Position numbers and translations under genes: made by a program | Notes under the pieces: generated by a model | Told to the model about the DNA's origin: nothing | Databases searched by the model: none | The model's input: only the letters and a program-made list of their open reading frames with translations | NCBI RefSeq assembly: GCF_047654785.1 | Contig: NZ_JASGKQ010000003.1 | Coordinates: forward strand, 1,860,001-1,924,000 | Length of the DNA: 64,000 nt | DNA from: Pelomonas sp047654785 | GTDB taxonomy: Bacteria > Pseudomonadota > Gammaproteobacteria > Burkholderiales > Burkholderiaceae_C | Direction: 5' to 3' | Part shown: one piece after another, positions 50,953-59,814 of the stretch | How the letters are laid out: each line of letters opens with the position of its first letter | How positions within the stretch are numbered: position 1 is the stretch's first letter

Positions 50953-52059
50953 GTGGCGAGGCGCCGCCGTTTCTCACCCGCCCGCCTCGCCGGCGGGCTG
51001 GTGCTCATCGCCCTCATGGCCTGGGGGGTTCTTGCGATGTTCAGTCCCGTGATCGCCGACTACCCGGCATCGCCGCAATGGCGCGACGGGCGCTTCCACA
51101 ACCCGCGGCCGCCCGGCCCGGGCGACATGCCCGAGTCCACGCTGCGCGTGTGGTGGGACGTGTTCGTCAACAAGCCCGGCGGCACCGTGCCCGGCGCGCC
51201 GCTGCCGGTGCAGCGCCTGACCCGCGCGGAGCTGGACGCCGCGCCCGACCGCAGCCTCTACCGCCTGGGCCATTCCACGCTGCTGATGAAGCTGCGCGGC
51301 CACTGGTGGCTGACCGACCCGGTGTTCGCCGAGCGCGCCTCGCCCGTCCAGTTCCTGGGCCCGAAGCGCTTCCACGCGCCGCCCATCGCGCTGGACGAGC
51401 TGCCGCCGCTGCGTGCCGTGATCCTCTCGCACGACCACTACGACCACCTGGACCCGGCCGCGCTGCGCGCGCTGGACGGCAAGGCGCAGGCCTTCCTGGT
51501 GCCGTTGGGCGTGGGCGACCGGCTGGCCGGCTGGGGCATAGACCGCGCCAAGATCCGGCAGTTCGACTGGTGGCAGTGCGTGGAGGTCGAGGGACTGAAG
51601 CTCACGGCCACGCCCGCGCAGCATTTTTCCGGCCGCACGCTGTCGGATGCGAACCGCACGCTGTGGGTGTCGTGGGTGATCCAGGACGACGCCTACCGGC
51701 TGTTCTTCAGCGGCGACAGCGGCTATTTCGGCGGCTTCGCCGAGATCGGCCGGCGCCTCGGCCCCTTCGACCTGACCCTGATCGAGGCCGGCGCCTACGA
51801 CGCGCGGTGGCGCTACGTGCACCTGCTGCCCGCGCAGGTCGTGCAGGCCCACCAGGATCTGCGCGGCCGCTGGCTGCTGCCGATCCACAACGGCACTTTC
51901 GACCTGGCCCTGCACGTCTGGCAGGACCCGTTCGAGCAGGTGCTGCGCCTTGCCGACGAGCAGGGCGTGCCGGTCGCCACGCCGGTGTTCGGCGAGCGCG
52001 TGGACCTGGACGCGCCGCAGCCAGGCCGCCGCTGGTGGCGCACGCCCCGGCCGCAGTGA
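50953..52059 (+). CDS. Metallo-beta-lactamase-fold hydrolase (NAPE-PLD-like)
   Basis: Protein of 368 residues with an N-terminal membrane segment (LAGGLVLIALMAWGVLAMF, about residues 12-30). The zinc-binding motif is SHDHYDHLD (HxHxDH), with further ligands at PAQHFSGR, SGDSGYFGG and the C-terminal LPIHNGTFDLALH. The general pattern resembles NAPE-hydrolysing phospholipase D and the related UlaG group. It starts with GTG (50953). Probably a periplasm-facing or membrane-bound phosphodiesterase; the substrate is not predictable. Confidence 0.87.
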   Translation: MARRRRFSPARLAGGLVLIALMAWGVLAMFSPVIADYPASPQWRDGRFHNPRPPGPGDMPESTLRVWWDVFVNKPGGTVPGAPLPVQRLTRAELDAAPDRSLYRLGHSTLLMKLRGHWWLTDPVFAERASPVQFLGPKRFHAPPIALDELPPLRAVILSHDHYDHLDPAALRALDGKAQAFLVPLGVGDRLAGWGIDRAKIRQFDWWQCVEVEGLKLTATPAQHFSGRTLSDANRTLWVSWVIQDDAYRLFFSGDSGYFGGFAEIGRRLGPFDLTLIEAGAYDARWRYVHLLPAQVVQAHQDLRGRWLLPIHNGTFDLALHVWQDPFEQVLRLADEQGVPVATPVFGERVDLDAPQPGRRWWRTPRPQ

Positions 52060-52141
52060 TCGCCGGCGGCCCGCGCAGCAGGCGGCCGTTTCGCCACCTG
52101 CCGATGGACGGCGCGCCGTTCTTCAATCCAAGAAAGCAAAC

Positions 52142-52945
52142 ATGTATCCCACCAAGAAGGTCTGGCTGATCACCGGCGCCTCGTCCGGCTTCGGCCGCTC
52201 CCTGGCCGAGGCGGTCATCGCCAACGGCGACATCGCCGTCATCACCGCGCGCCGGCTGGACCGGCTGCAGGCCATCGCGCACGGCCACGAAGACCGCGTG
52301 CTGCCGCTGGCCGTGGACGTGACCGACGCCGCCGCGCGCGAGCAGGCCGTGGCCGGCGCCTGCGAGGAGTTCAGCCTCGATCAGCTGCGCGAGCAGATGG
52401 AGCTGAATTTCTTCGCCGCCGCCGAGATGAGCCGCGCCGTGCTGCCGCAGATGCGCAAGCAGGGCGCGGGCCGCATCCTCACGGTGAGCAGCATCGCCGG
52501 CCTGGTGGCCATGAACGCCGCCGGCCCCTACTGCGCGGCCAAGTTCGCCCTCGAGGGCTGGACCGAGGCGCTGGCCATCGAGGCCCGGCCGCTGGGCATC
52601 CACGTCACGCTGGTCGAGCCGGGCGCCTTGCGCACCGAGTTCGCGGGCGACGTGAACATGCGCCCGGTGCAGCGCATCGAGGCCTACCGCCCCATGGTCG
52701 AGCCCTTCGAGACCTACCTGGCCACTTCGGCCGGCCAGCAGATGGGCGACCCGGCCAAGGCCGCGCAGCGCATGCTGGAGGTGGTGGCCAGCGACGCGCC
52801 GCCGGTGCGGCTGATGCTGGGCCGCGATGCATATTCGATCTGGGACGCCACCATCGCCCAGCGCATCGACGACCTGAACCGCTGGCGCGCGCGCGGCGAG
52901 GACACGGCCTTCGATGGCGCCGACGTCGTCGAGATCCGGTTGTGA
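52142..52945 (+). CDS. Short-chain dehydrogenase with a 21-residue internal deletion
   Basis: SDR of 267 residues. The cofactor motif TGASSGFGRS is near residue 12 and the catalytic Ser-Tyr-Lys is kept in VSSIAGLV and YCAAK. Compared with the paralogue at 54766-55626 a stretch of 21 residues is missing just after residue 75 (near 52364-52369). It includes the beta-4 strand and the NNAG motif that holds the cofactor and forms the Rossmann core. The frame is preserved. It may be inactive or altered; the paralogue is otherwise close in sequence. Confidence 0.82.
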   Translation: MYPTKKVWLITGASSGFGRSLAEAVIANGDIAVITARRLDRLQAIAHGHEDRVLPLAVDVTDAAAREQAVAGACEEFSLDQLREQMELNFFAAAEMSRAVLPQMRKQGAGRILTVSSIAGLVAMNAAGPYCAAKFALEGWTEALAIEARPLGIHVTLVEPGALRTEFAGDVNMRPVQRIEAYRPMVEPFETYLATSAGQQMGDPAKAAQRMLEVVASDAPPVRLMLGRDAYSIWDATIAQRIDDLNRWRARGEDTAFDGADVVEIRL

Positions 52946-52968
52946 CCGGCATCCAACCGCCAGCCTCC

Positions 52969-53925
52969 ATGCAGAATCCCCAAACCCCGCTGAACTCCGG
53001 CTTCGGCTTCCGCAGCACCGCCGCCGACGTGGTGGCCGGCATCGACCTGGCCGGCAAGCTGGCCATCGTCACCGGCGGCCACTCCGGCCTGGGCCTGGAA
53101 ACCACCCGGGCGCTGGCCGGCGCCGGCGCGCACGTGCTGGTGCTGGCGCGCAGCCCCGGGGCGGCGCGCCAGGCGCTCGAAGGCATGCCCCAGGTCGAGG
53201 TCGATCGGCTCGACCTGGCCGACCCGGCCAGCGTGCGCGCCTGCGCCGAACGCTTCGTCGCCAGCGGCCGCCGGGCCGACATCGTCATCTGCAACGCCGC
53301 CGTGATGGCCAACCCCGAAACCCGCGTGGGCCCGGGCTGGGAGTCGCAGTTCGGCACCAACCACCTGGGCCACTACGCGCTGGTCAACCGGCTGTGGCCG
53401 GCCATCGCCCGCGGCGCGCGCGTCGTGTCGCTGTCGTCCATGGGCCATCACTACTGCCCCATGCGCTGGGACGACGTGCAGTTCGACACCGGCTACGACA
53501 AGTGGCTGGCCTACGGCCAGTCCAAGACGGCGATCGCGCTGTTCGCCAAGCAGCTCGACACGCTGGGGCAGGCCCAGGGCGTGCGTTCGTTCTCGGTGCA
53601 TCCGGGCAAGATCTACACGCCGCTGCAACGCCACATGGACCTGGGCGAGATGAGGTCGCTGGGCTGGCTCAACGACCAGGGCGACGTGATCGACCCGACC
53701 TTCAAGACGGCGCCGCAGGGCGCGGCCACCACGGTGTGGGCCGCCACCTCGGCGCTGCTCGACGGCCACGGCGGGCTGTACTGCGAAGACTGCGACGTGG
53801 CCGTGCACGATGACAGCCCCCAGCCCATCGAGTCCGGCGTGCGCAGCTACGCCATCGCCCCCGCACAGGCCGAGCGCCTGTGGACGCTGTCGGCCCAGCT
53901 GACCGGCGTCGATGCTTTTGCCTGA
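52969..53925 (+). CDS. Short-chain dehydrogenase, retinol dehydrogenase-like
   Basis: SDR of about 318 residues. TGGHSGLGLETTRALAG (cofactor motif), ICNAAVMANPE (NAG-type), and the Ser and YGQSK catalytic residues are present. It has the longer N-terminal part and the GTNHLGHYALVNRLWPA block of the light-dependent reductase/retinol dehydrogenase group. I give the ATG at 52969 as start; a GTG at 52942 overlapping the previous stop (GTGA) would add nine residues and is equally plausible in this genome. Confidence 0.88.
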   Translation: MQNPQTPLNSGFGFRSTAADVVAGIDLAGKLAIVTGGHSGLGLETTRALAGAGAHVLVLARSPGAARQALEGMPQVEVDRLDLADPASVRACAERFVASGRRADIVICNAAVMANPETRVGPGWESQFGTNHLGHYALVNRLWPAIARGARVVSLSSMGHHYCPMRWDDVQFDTGYDKWLAYGQSKTAIALFAKQLDTLGQAQGVRSFSVHPGKIYTPLQRHMDLGEMRSLGWLNDQGDVIDPTFKTAPQGAATTVWAATSALLDGHGGLYCEDCDVAVHDDSPQPIESGVRSYAIAPAQAERLWTLSAQLTGVDAFA

Positions 53926-53939
53926 AAGGAACACCCCCC

Positions 53940-54734
53940 ATGCAATTCGATCTGAACGGCAAGACCGCCGTCGTCACCGGCGCCACCCAGGGCATCGGCC
54001 ACGCCATCGCCGCCTCGCTGCTGCGGGAGGGCGCCAATGTCGTCGTCAACGGCCGTGGCGAGCCCAAGGTGGCCGCGGCCGTCGCCAGGCTCCAGGCCCA
54101 GCACCCCGGCGCCCAGGTGCGCGGCGTGGCCGCCGACGTGGGCAGCGCCGAGGGCTGCGCGCGCCTCGTCGGGCAGGTGCCGCACTGCGACATCCTGGTG
54201 AACAACGCCGCCCTGTTCGAGACGGCGGACTTCTTCGACCTGAGCGACGAGGCCTGGGACCGCTACTGGGCCGTCAACATCATGTCCTGCGTGCGCCTGT
54301 CGCGCGCCTACCTGCCCGGCATGCGCGAACGCGACTGGGGCCGCGTGGTCATGATCGGCTCGGAGTGCGGCATCAGCACCCCGCCCGACATGCTGCACTA
54401 CGCCACCACCAAGACCGCCCTGCTGGGCCTGTCGCGCGGCCTGGCCAAGACCATGGCCGGCACGGGCGTCACCGTCAACGCGGTGCTGCCCGGCCCGACG
54501 CTGAGCGAGGGCGTGGAGGACATGCTCAAGGCCGAGACCGAACGCACCGGCAAGCCCATCGCCGACATCGGCACCGAGGTGCTGAAGACGCTCCGCCCCT
54601 CGTCGATCACCCGGCGCTTCCAGACCGCCCAGGAAGTGGCCAACCTGGTGCTCTACACCTGCTCGCCGCTGTCCTCGGGCACCACCGGCGCGGCCCTGCG
54701 CGCCGACGGCGGCGTGGCCGACACGCCCCTCTGA
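53940..54734 (+). CDS. Classical short-chain dehydrogenase (FabG-like)
   Basis: SDR of 264 residues, complete: TGATQGIGHAIAASLL (cofactor), LVNNAALFETADFF (NNAG-type), and catalytic Ser in IGSECGIST with YATTK. The C-terminal region ALRADGGVADTPL is the normal end of FabG-like enzymes. An AAAGGA site lies about nine bases before the ATG. The substrate is not predictable; it is the third SDR in a row. Confidence 0.92.
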   Translation: MQFDLNGKTAVVTGATQGIGHAIAASLLREGANVVVNGRGEPKVAAAVARLQAQHPGAQVRGVAADVGSAEGCARLVGQVPHCDILVNNAALFETADFFDLSDEAWDRYWAVNIMSCVRLSRAYLPGMRERDWGRVVMIGSECGISTPPDMLHYATTKTALLGLSRGLAKTMAGTGVTVNAVLPGPTLSEGVEDMLKAETERTGKPIADIGTEVLKTLRPSSITRRFQTAQEVANLVLYTCSPLSSGTTGAALRADGGVADTPL

Positions 54735-54765
54735 CCCTTCCCCCTCACCTTTCAAGGACATCCAC

Positions 54766-55626
54766 ATGAGCAAGATCTGGTTCATCACCGGCGCCTCGTC
54801 CGGCTTCGGCAAGGCGCTGGCCGAGGCCGTCCTGGCCCGCGGCGACAGCGCCGTGCTGACCGCACGCCGCCTGGCGCCGCTGCAGGCCCTCGCCGCGCCC
54901 CATGGCGAACGCGCGCTGGCGCTGCAGCTGGACGTGACCGACGCCGCCTCGCGCGCCGCGGCGCTGCAGGCCGCCACGGACCGGTTCGGCCGCATCGACG
55001 TGCTGGCCAACATCGCCGGCGCGGGCGCCTACGGCGCGCTGGAGGCGTTCAGCCCGGCGCAGATCCGCGCCAACATGGAGCTGAACTTCTTCGCCGCCGC
55101 CGAGCTGTCGCGCGAGGTGCTGCCGCAGATGCGCGCGCGCAAGGCCGGCCACATCCTGAACCTGACCAGCATCGCCGGCCTCGTCGCCTTCCCCGGCAAC
55201 GGCCTGTACTGCGCGTCCAAGTTCGCGCTGGAGGGCTTCACCGAGGCGCTACACCACGAGGTCAAGCCCTTCGGCGTGCGCGTCACGCTGGTCGAGCCGG
55301 GCGCCTTCCGCACCGGCTTCGCGGGCGCGGCCGCGATGAAGGCCGAGGGCCGCATCGCCGACTACGCGCCGCTGGACGCCGGCCTGGACGAGTACTTCAC
55401 CACCCAGGACGGCCAGCAGATGGGCGATGCGGCCAAGGGCATGCAGGTCGTCATCGACATGGTGGACGGCGACACCGCCCCGGTGCGCCTGATGCTGGGC
55501 GAAGATGCCTACCAGCTCTGGGAAGGCGCCGTGGCCTCCCGCCACCGCGACCTCGCAACCTGGCGCGCGCGCGGCGAGGACACGGCCATCCCGGGCGCGT
55601 TGAAGAATACGGCCCAGGCGCTCTGA
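54766..55626 (+). CDS. Short-chain dehydrogenase, full-length paralogue
   Basis: SDR of 286 residues. TGASSGFGKALAEAVLARGD is nearly the same as in the gene at 52142, and NIAGAGAYGALEAFS carries the NNAG-like motif that is absent there. Catalytic Ser-Tyr-Lys are in LTSIAGLV and YCASK. The C-terminal part DGDTAPVRLMLGEDAY is shared by the two, so they are recent paralogues. This copy looks functional. It ends the SDR run before the alcohol dehydrogenase. Confidence 0.92.
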   Translation: MSKIWFITGASSGFGKALAEAVLARGDSAVLTARRLAPLQALAAPHGERALALQLDVTDAASRAAALQAATDRFGRIDVLANIAGAGAYGALEAFSPAQIRANMELNFFAAAELSREVLPQMRARKAGHILNLTSIAGLVAFPGNGLYCASKFALEGFTEALHHEVKPFGVRVTLVEPGAFRTGFAGAAAMKAEGRIADYAPLDAGLDEYFTTQDGQQMGDAAKGMQVVIDMVDGDTAPVRLMLGEDAYQLWEGAVASRHRDLATWRARGEDTAIPGALKNTAQAL

Positions 55627-55738
55627 TCGCCGCCTCGCCATCGCCTTCCCCCGATCGCCCTTTTTCCTAGCCGAGTCGGTTGCCCGCACTTGCCGGTCGA
55701 GCGCAGGCAGCCACCATTCCTTGACGGAGCCCAGACCC

Positions 55739-56779
55739 ATGAAAACCGCCAGCTACGCCGCCCAGTCGGCCACCTCCCCCATGGCCCCCCACACCATCGA
55801 GCGCCGCGAGCTGCGGCCCGACGACGTGGGCATCGAGATCCTCTACTGCGGCGTCTGCCACTCCGACCTGCACATGGCCCGCAACGACTGGGGCCGCGCG
55901 ATGTACCCGGTGGTGCCGGGCCACGAGATCGTCGGCCGCGTCACCGCCATCGGCCCCGACGTCAAGAAGTTCAAGCTGGGCGACCACGTGGCCGTGGGCT
56001 GCTTCGTCGACAGCTGCCAGCACTGCGACCAGTGCCACCACGGCAACGAGCACATGTGCCGCGAGATCCTCACCGAGACCTACAACGGCCGCGACCGCGT
56101 CACCGGCGAGACCACCTACGGCGGCTACGCCAAGCACATCGTGGTGAAGGACGACTTCGTGCTGCGCATGCCCGACGGGCTGGACCTGGCGCGCGCCGCG
56201 CCGCTGCTGTGCGCGGGCATCACCACCTACTCGCCGCTGCGCACCTGGAACGTCGGCCCCGGCAGCCGCGTCGGCGTGGTCGGCCTGGGCGGCCTGGGCC
56301 ACATGGCCGTCAAGCTGGCCGTGGGCATGGGCGCGCACGTCACGGTGCTGAGCCGCTCCAAGGCCAAGGAGGCCGACGCGCTGGCGCTGGGCGCCGACCG
56401 GCTGCTGGACACCTCGGACGCCAAGGCGCTGAAGGCGGCCGCCAACGGCTTCGACGTGATCATCGACACCGTGCCCGTCAAGCACGACATCAACCCCTAC
56501 ATCCCGCTGCTGGACATCGACGCCACGCTGGTGCTGGTCGGCCAGCTCGGCAACATGGACGAGCTCTTCACCGTGCCCGCCATCATGGGCCGCCGCCGCA
56601 TCGCGGGCTCGATGATCGGCGGCATCCCCGAGACGCAGGAGATGCTGGATTTCTGCGCGCGCCGCAACATCCTGCCCGACTGCGAAATGATCCGCATGGA
56701 CCAGATCAACGAGGCCTTCGAGCGCATGGAGCGCTCCGACGTGCGCTACCGCTTCGTGATCGACATGGCCAGCCTGTAA
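55739..56779 (+). CDS. Zinc-dependent alcohol dehydrogenase, YahK/CAD-like
   Basis: Enzyme of 346 residues of the MDR superfamily. Catalytic zinc ligands are in YCGVCHSDLHMARND and GHEIVGRV; structural zinc ligands in CFVDSCQHCDQCHHGNEH. The NADP-binding region GVVGLGGLGHMAVKLA follows. It resembles E. coli YahK and the cinnamyl-alcohol group, which reduce aldehydes. The ATG at 55739 has GGAG nine bases upstream. It ends in a bidirectional terminator. Confidence 0.94.
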   Translation: MKTASYAAQSATSPMAPHTIERRELRPDDVGIEILYCGVCHSDLHMARNDWGRAMYPVVPGHEIVGRVTAIGPDVKKFKLGDHVAVGCFVDSCQHCDQCHHGNEHMCREILTETYNGRDRVTGETTYGGYAKHIVVKDDFVLRMPDGLDLARAAPLLCAGITTYSPLRTWNVGPGSRVGVVGLGGLGHMAVKLAVGMGAHVTVLSRSKAKEADALALGADRLLDTSDAKALKAAANGFDVIIDTVPVKHDINPYIPLLDIDATLVLVGQLGNMDELFTVPAIMGRRRIAGSMIGGIPETQEMLDFCARRNILPDCEMIRMDQINEAFERMERSDVRYRFVIDMASL

Positions 56780-56800
56780 TCCGGCATCGCCCACAAAAAA

Positions 56801-56826
56801 AAAGGCCGGTCACCCGACCGGCCTTT
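56801..56826. terminator. Bidirectional terminator between adh and sodB
   Basis: AAAGGCCGGTC and GACCGGCCTTT form a perfect 11-pair stem around a four-base loop, with an A-run on one side and TTTT on the other. It lies 21 bases after adh and 22 after sodB, which converge. Confidence 0.88.
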
Positions 56827-56848
56827 TCCGTTTCGCGGCGCCGCGCGC

Positions 56849-57430
56849 TCAGGCGAAGTTGGCTTCGGCGAACTGCCAGTTCACGAGGTTGGAGAGGAAG
56901 GTCTCGACGAACTTCGGGCGCAGGTTGCGGTAGTCGATGTAGTAGGCGTGCTCCCACACGTCCACGGTCAGCAGGGCCTTGTCGGCGGTGGTCAGCGGCG
57001 TGCCGGCGGCGCCGGTGTTGACGATGTCCACGCTGCCGTCGGGTTTCTTGACCAGCCAGGTCCAGCCGGAGCCGAAGTTGCCCACGGCGCTCTTCACGAA
57101 GGCTTCCTTGAACGCGGCGTAGCTGCCCCACTTGGCGTTGATCGCCGCGGCCAGCGCGCCGCTGGGCTCGCCGCCGCCCTGCGGCTTCATGCAGTGCCAG
57201 AAGAAGGTGTGGTTCCAGATCTGCGCGGCGTTGTTGTAGATGCCGCCGGAGCTCTTCTTGACGATCTCCTCGAGCGTCATGTGCTCGAACTCGGTGCCCT
57301 TCTGCAGGTTGTTCAGGTTCACGACATAGGCGTTGTGGTGCTTGCCGTGGTGGTACTCCAGGGTTTCCTTGCTGTAGTGCGGGGCCAGCGCGTCGATGGC
57401 ATAGGGCAGCGGGGGCAGGGTGTGTTCCAT
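56849..57430 (-). CDS. sodB: Superoxide dismutase [Fe]
   Basis: Cytoplasmic enzyme of 193 residues converting superoxide to hydrogen peroxide and oxygen. Metal ligands: H27 in YHHGKHHNAYV, His in NHTFFWHCM, and Asp/His in DVWEHAYYIDY. The GSGWTWLV and AAGTPLTTAD patterns fit the iron form. Length and start MEHTLPPLPYAIDAL are standard. ATG at 57428-57430. Upstream on the same strand is xseA, 58 bases away. Confidence 0.97.
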   Translation of the reverse strand: MEHTLPPLPYAIDALAPHYSKETLEYHHGKHHNAYVVNLNNLQKGTEFEHMTLEEIVKKSSGGIYNNAAQIWNHTFFWHCMKPQGGGEPSGALAAAINAKWGSYAAFKEAFVKSAVGNFGSGWTWLVKKPDGSVDIVNTGAAGTPLTTADKALLTVDVWEHAYYIDYRNLRPKFVETFLSNLVNWQFAEANFA

Positions 57431-57488
57431 GGTGGAGTCCTCGGTGTATGGGGTGGGAAAAGACGCGGCGGATTGTAGGGAGGGGGCA

Positions 57489-58781
57489 TCACCCCTGTCG
57501 CGGTGGCAGTACCTGCAGCGGCGCGCTGCCGTCGGCCAGCACCGCGCGCAGCTCGCGTCCCGGCGTCAGCGCCTGCACCGAGGTGATGGCGCCGCCCTGC
57601 CCGTCGTCCAGCCAGGCATAGCCGCGCGCCAGCACATGCTGCGGATCCAGCGCCAGCAGGCGGGCCTGCAGCGCGTCCAGCCGGGCCGCATGGCGGCGCG
57701 TGAACTCGGCGGCGGCGCGGCGGCGGCGCTCGGCGACATGGGCCAGCCGCTGGCGCTGCAGCTCGATGCGGCGCACCGGCGCGGCGGCGGCGCGCTGCGC
57801 CAGCAGGTCCAGCGCGCGGCGCTGGCGGGCCAGCGCGTCGCTGGGCCGCGCCAGGCGCAGCGCGAGGCGGTCCAGCCGCTGCGCGAGGGACTGCAGGCGC
57901 TGCTCCGTGCGCAGCGCCAACGCGCGCTCCAGGCCGGCGAGCCGCTGCAGCAGCTCGGCGCGCGCCGGCGCGGCGAGTTCGGCGGCCGCCGTGGGCGTGG
58001 GCGCGCGCAGGTCGGCGGCCAGGTCGCACAGCGTCACGTCCGTCTCGTGGCCGACGCCGCAGACCACCGGCAGCGCCGACGCCGCCACCGCGCGCACGAC
58101 GCGCTCGTCGTTGAAGGCCCACAAGTCCTCCAGCGAGCCGCCGCCGCGCACCAGCAGCAACAGGTCCACCTCGGCACGCCGGTTGGCCAGGCGCAGCGCG
58201 TTGACCAGCGCGGCCGGCGCCTCCGCGCCCTGCACCGGGCTGGGGTAGATGACGACCTCGACCTGCGGCGCGCGCCGCGCCAGCGCGGTCAGCACGTCAT
58301 GCAGCGCCGCGCCGGCCGCGGAGGTGACGACGCCGATGCGCCGCGGCAGCGCCGGCAGCGCCCGCTTGGCAGCGGCGTCGAACAGGCCCTCGGCCGCCAG
58401 CCGCGCGCGCAGCTTCAGGAACTGCTCGTACAGCGTGCCGGCGCCGGCCCGGCGCATGGCCTCGACGACGAACTGCAGCTCGCCGCGCGGCTCGTAGACG
58501 GCCACGCGGCCGCGCAGCTCGACCAGCGCACCGTCGGCCGGCGTGAAGTCCAGCATCGCCGCGGCACGGCGGAACATCGCGCAGCGCAGGCTGGCGGCCT
58601 GGCCGTCGGCGTCCTTGACGCTGAAGTAGCAGTGCCCGCTGGCCGCGCGCGTGAAGCCGGCGATCTCGCCGCCGACCACGACGACCGAGAACTGCGCCGC
58701 CAGCCGCTGCGCGATCGCCTCGACCAGCCCCGCCACGCCCCAGACGCGGCGGCCCGGCGCGGGTTCGCGGTCCTCGGTCAC
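57489..58781 (-). CDS. xseA: Exodeoxyribonuclease VII large subunit
   Basis: Catalytic subunit (430 residues) of the single-strand exonuclease XseAB. The N-terminal OB-fold (about 1-100) includes VVGGEIAGFTRAASGHCYFSV, the nuclease domain has PRRIGVVTSAAGAALHDV, RGGGSLEDLWAFNDE and GVGHETDVTLCDLAADLRA, and a long coiled-coil with Arg/Leu-rich repeats follows (about 265-395). I take the GTG at 58779-58781 as start; a longer reading to 58853 would add a Pro/Arg-rich stretch. The gene for the small subunit, xseB, is not adjacent. Confidence 0.94.
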   Translation of the reverse strand: MTEDREPAPGRRVWGVAGLVEAIAQRLAAQFSVVVVGGEIAGFTRAASGHCYFSVKDADGQAASLRCAMFRRAAAMLDFTPADGALVELRGRVAVYEPRGELQFVVEAMRRAGAGTLYEQFLKLRARLAAEGLFDAAAKRALPALPRRIGVVTSAAGAALHDVLTALARRAPQVEVVIYPSPVQGAEAPAALVNALRLANRRAEVDLLLLVRGGGSLEDLWAFNDERVVRAVAASALPVVCGVGHETDVTLCDLAADLRAPTPTAAAELAAPARAELLQRLAGLERALALRTEQRLQSLAQRLDRLALRLARPSDALARQRRALDLLAQRAAAAPVRRIELQRQRLAHVAERRRRAAAEFTRRHAARLDALQARLLALDPQHVLARGYAWLDDGQGGAITSVQALTPGRELRAVLADGSAPLQVLPPRQG

Positions 58782-59176
58782 CGGCAGCCCCTGCGGCCTG
58801 CGGCCCGCGCGGCGCCCGGCCGCAGGCCGCAGCCGGGGCCGGGAAGTCCACAAGCGCGCGCCGGCCCGGCCGACACGCGGCGGCGACCCGGGGCGCCCGT
58901 CACGGCGCCGTCATGTGTCCATAAGGCCTTGTTTTTCAATTCGAATTCCGCTGCCCAATTTGGAGGCAAAGTGTCCAAGACCTTGATCTGACGGCCCCTG
59001 CCGCCCTTGCGCCCCCGCTTGCCCACAACGTTATCCACAGCGGCGGTGGATGGCGGCGAGGCGGCCGCGCGAGGGCGCGGCACGGGCGGGGCGGTGTGGA
59101 CCTGGGTCCATAATCCCGCGCACTTCCCGGCCGTCCAGCGGCCGTTTTCTTCGACGATTCTTCGACGGGAACGCCC
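58782..59176. other. Intergenic region between xseA and exbB with a DnaA-box match
   Basis: This 395-base gap between divergent genes has no credible reading frame. It contains an AT-rich patch (58921-58965), a perfect DnaA-box sequence TTATCCACA at 59031-59039, and a CATAAT (59109-59114) that could be a -10 for exbB, without a clear -35. Just before exbB there is a near-perfect 12-base tandem repeat TTCTTCGACG(A/G). No function is assigned. Confidence 0.5.
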
Positions 59177-59794
59177 TTGTTTTCGATCATACAAGCCGCC
59201 GGCTGGCCGATCTGGCCGCTGCTCCTGTGCTCCGTGGTGGCGCTGGCCCTGGTCATCGAACGCTTCAGCAGCCTGCGCGCCAGCCGCGTGATGCCGCCGC
59301 GCCTGCTGGACGAGGTGCTCGCCGTCAGCACCCCGCAGTTGCCCGCGCCGGAGATGGTCGACCGGCTGGCCGAGAGCTCGCTGCTGGGCGAGGTGCTGGC
59401 CGCCGGCCTGCGCGCCGTCACCGCCGAGCCGCAGATGCCCGAGGCGCAGCTGCGCCAGGTATTCGAGTTCGCCGGGCGCCGCGCGGTGCAGCAGCTGGAG
59501 CGCTACATGAACACGCTCGGCACCATCGCCACGGCCGCGCCGCTGCTGGGCCTGATGGGCACGGTGGTGGGCATGATCGAGATCTTCGGCAGCCAGGCGC
59601 CCGGCGGCGGCAACCCGGCGCAGCTCGCGCACGGCATCTCCATCGCGCTCTACAACACCGCCTTCGGCCTGATGATCGCCATCCCGGCGCTGATGTTCTA
59701 CCGCTACTTCCGCGGCCGCATCGAGGAATACGTGCTGGAACTCGAGGCCGCCGCCGACTGCCTGCTGGGCCAGCTGCGCCGCTACACGGCCTGA
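59177..59794 (+). CDS. exbB: ExbB/TolQ/MotA-family proton channel protein
   Basis: Inner-membrane protein of 205 residues. Three hydrophobic segments: about residues 8-28, 115-137 and 155-178. The ExbB block TAAPLLGLMGTVVGMIEIF and GISIALYNTAFGLMIAIP are clear. With ExbD it forms a proton-driven stator that energises TonB or Tol. The start is TTG (59177), which gives MFSIIQAAGWP as in related proteins. It lies 20 bases before exbD. Confidence 0.93.
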   Translation: MFSIIQAAGWPIWPLLLCSVVALALVIERFSSLRASRVMPPRLLDEVLAVSTPQLPAPEMVDRLAESSLLGEVLAAGLRAVTAEPQMPEAQLRQVFEFAGRRAVQQLERYMNTLGTIATAAPLLGLMGTVVGMIEIFGSQAPGGGNPAQLAHGISIALYNTAFGLMIAIPALMFYRYFRGRIEEYVLELEAAADCLLGQLRRYTA

Positions 59795-59814
59795 GCGACG
59801 GACGAGCTGACACC

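Noticed and set aside
58778..59632. Minus-strand frame across the xseA-exbB gap
   Set aside because: It is antisense to exbB and its translation shows only biased composition; no start site or family motif.
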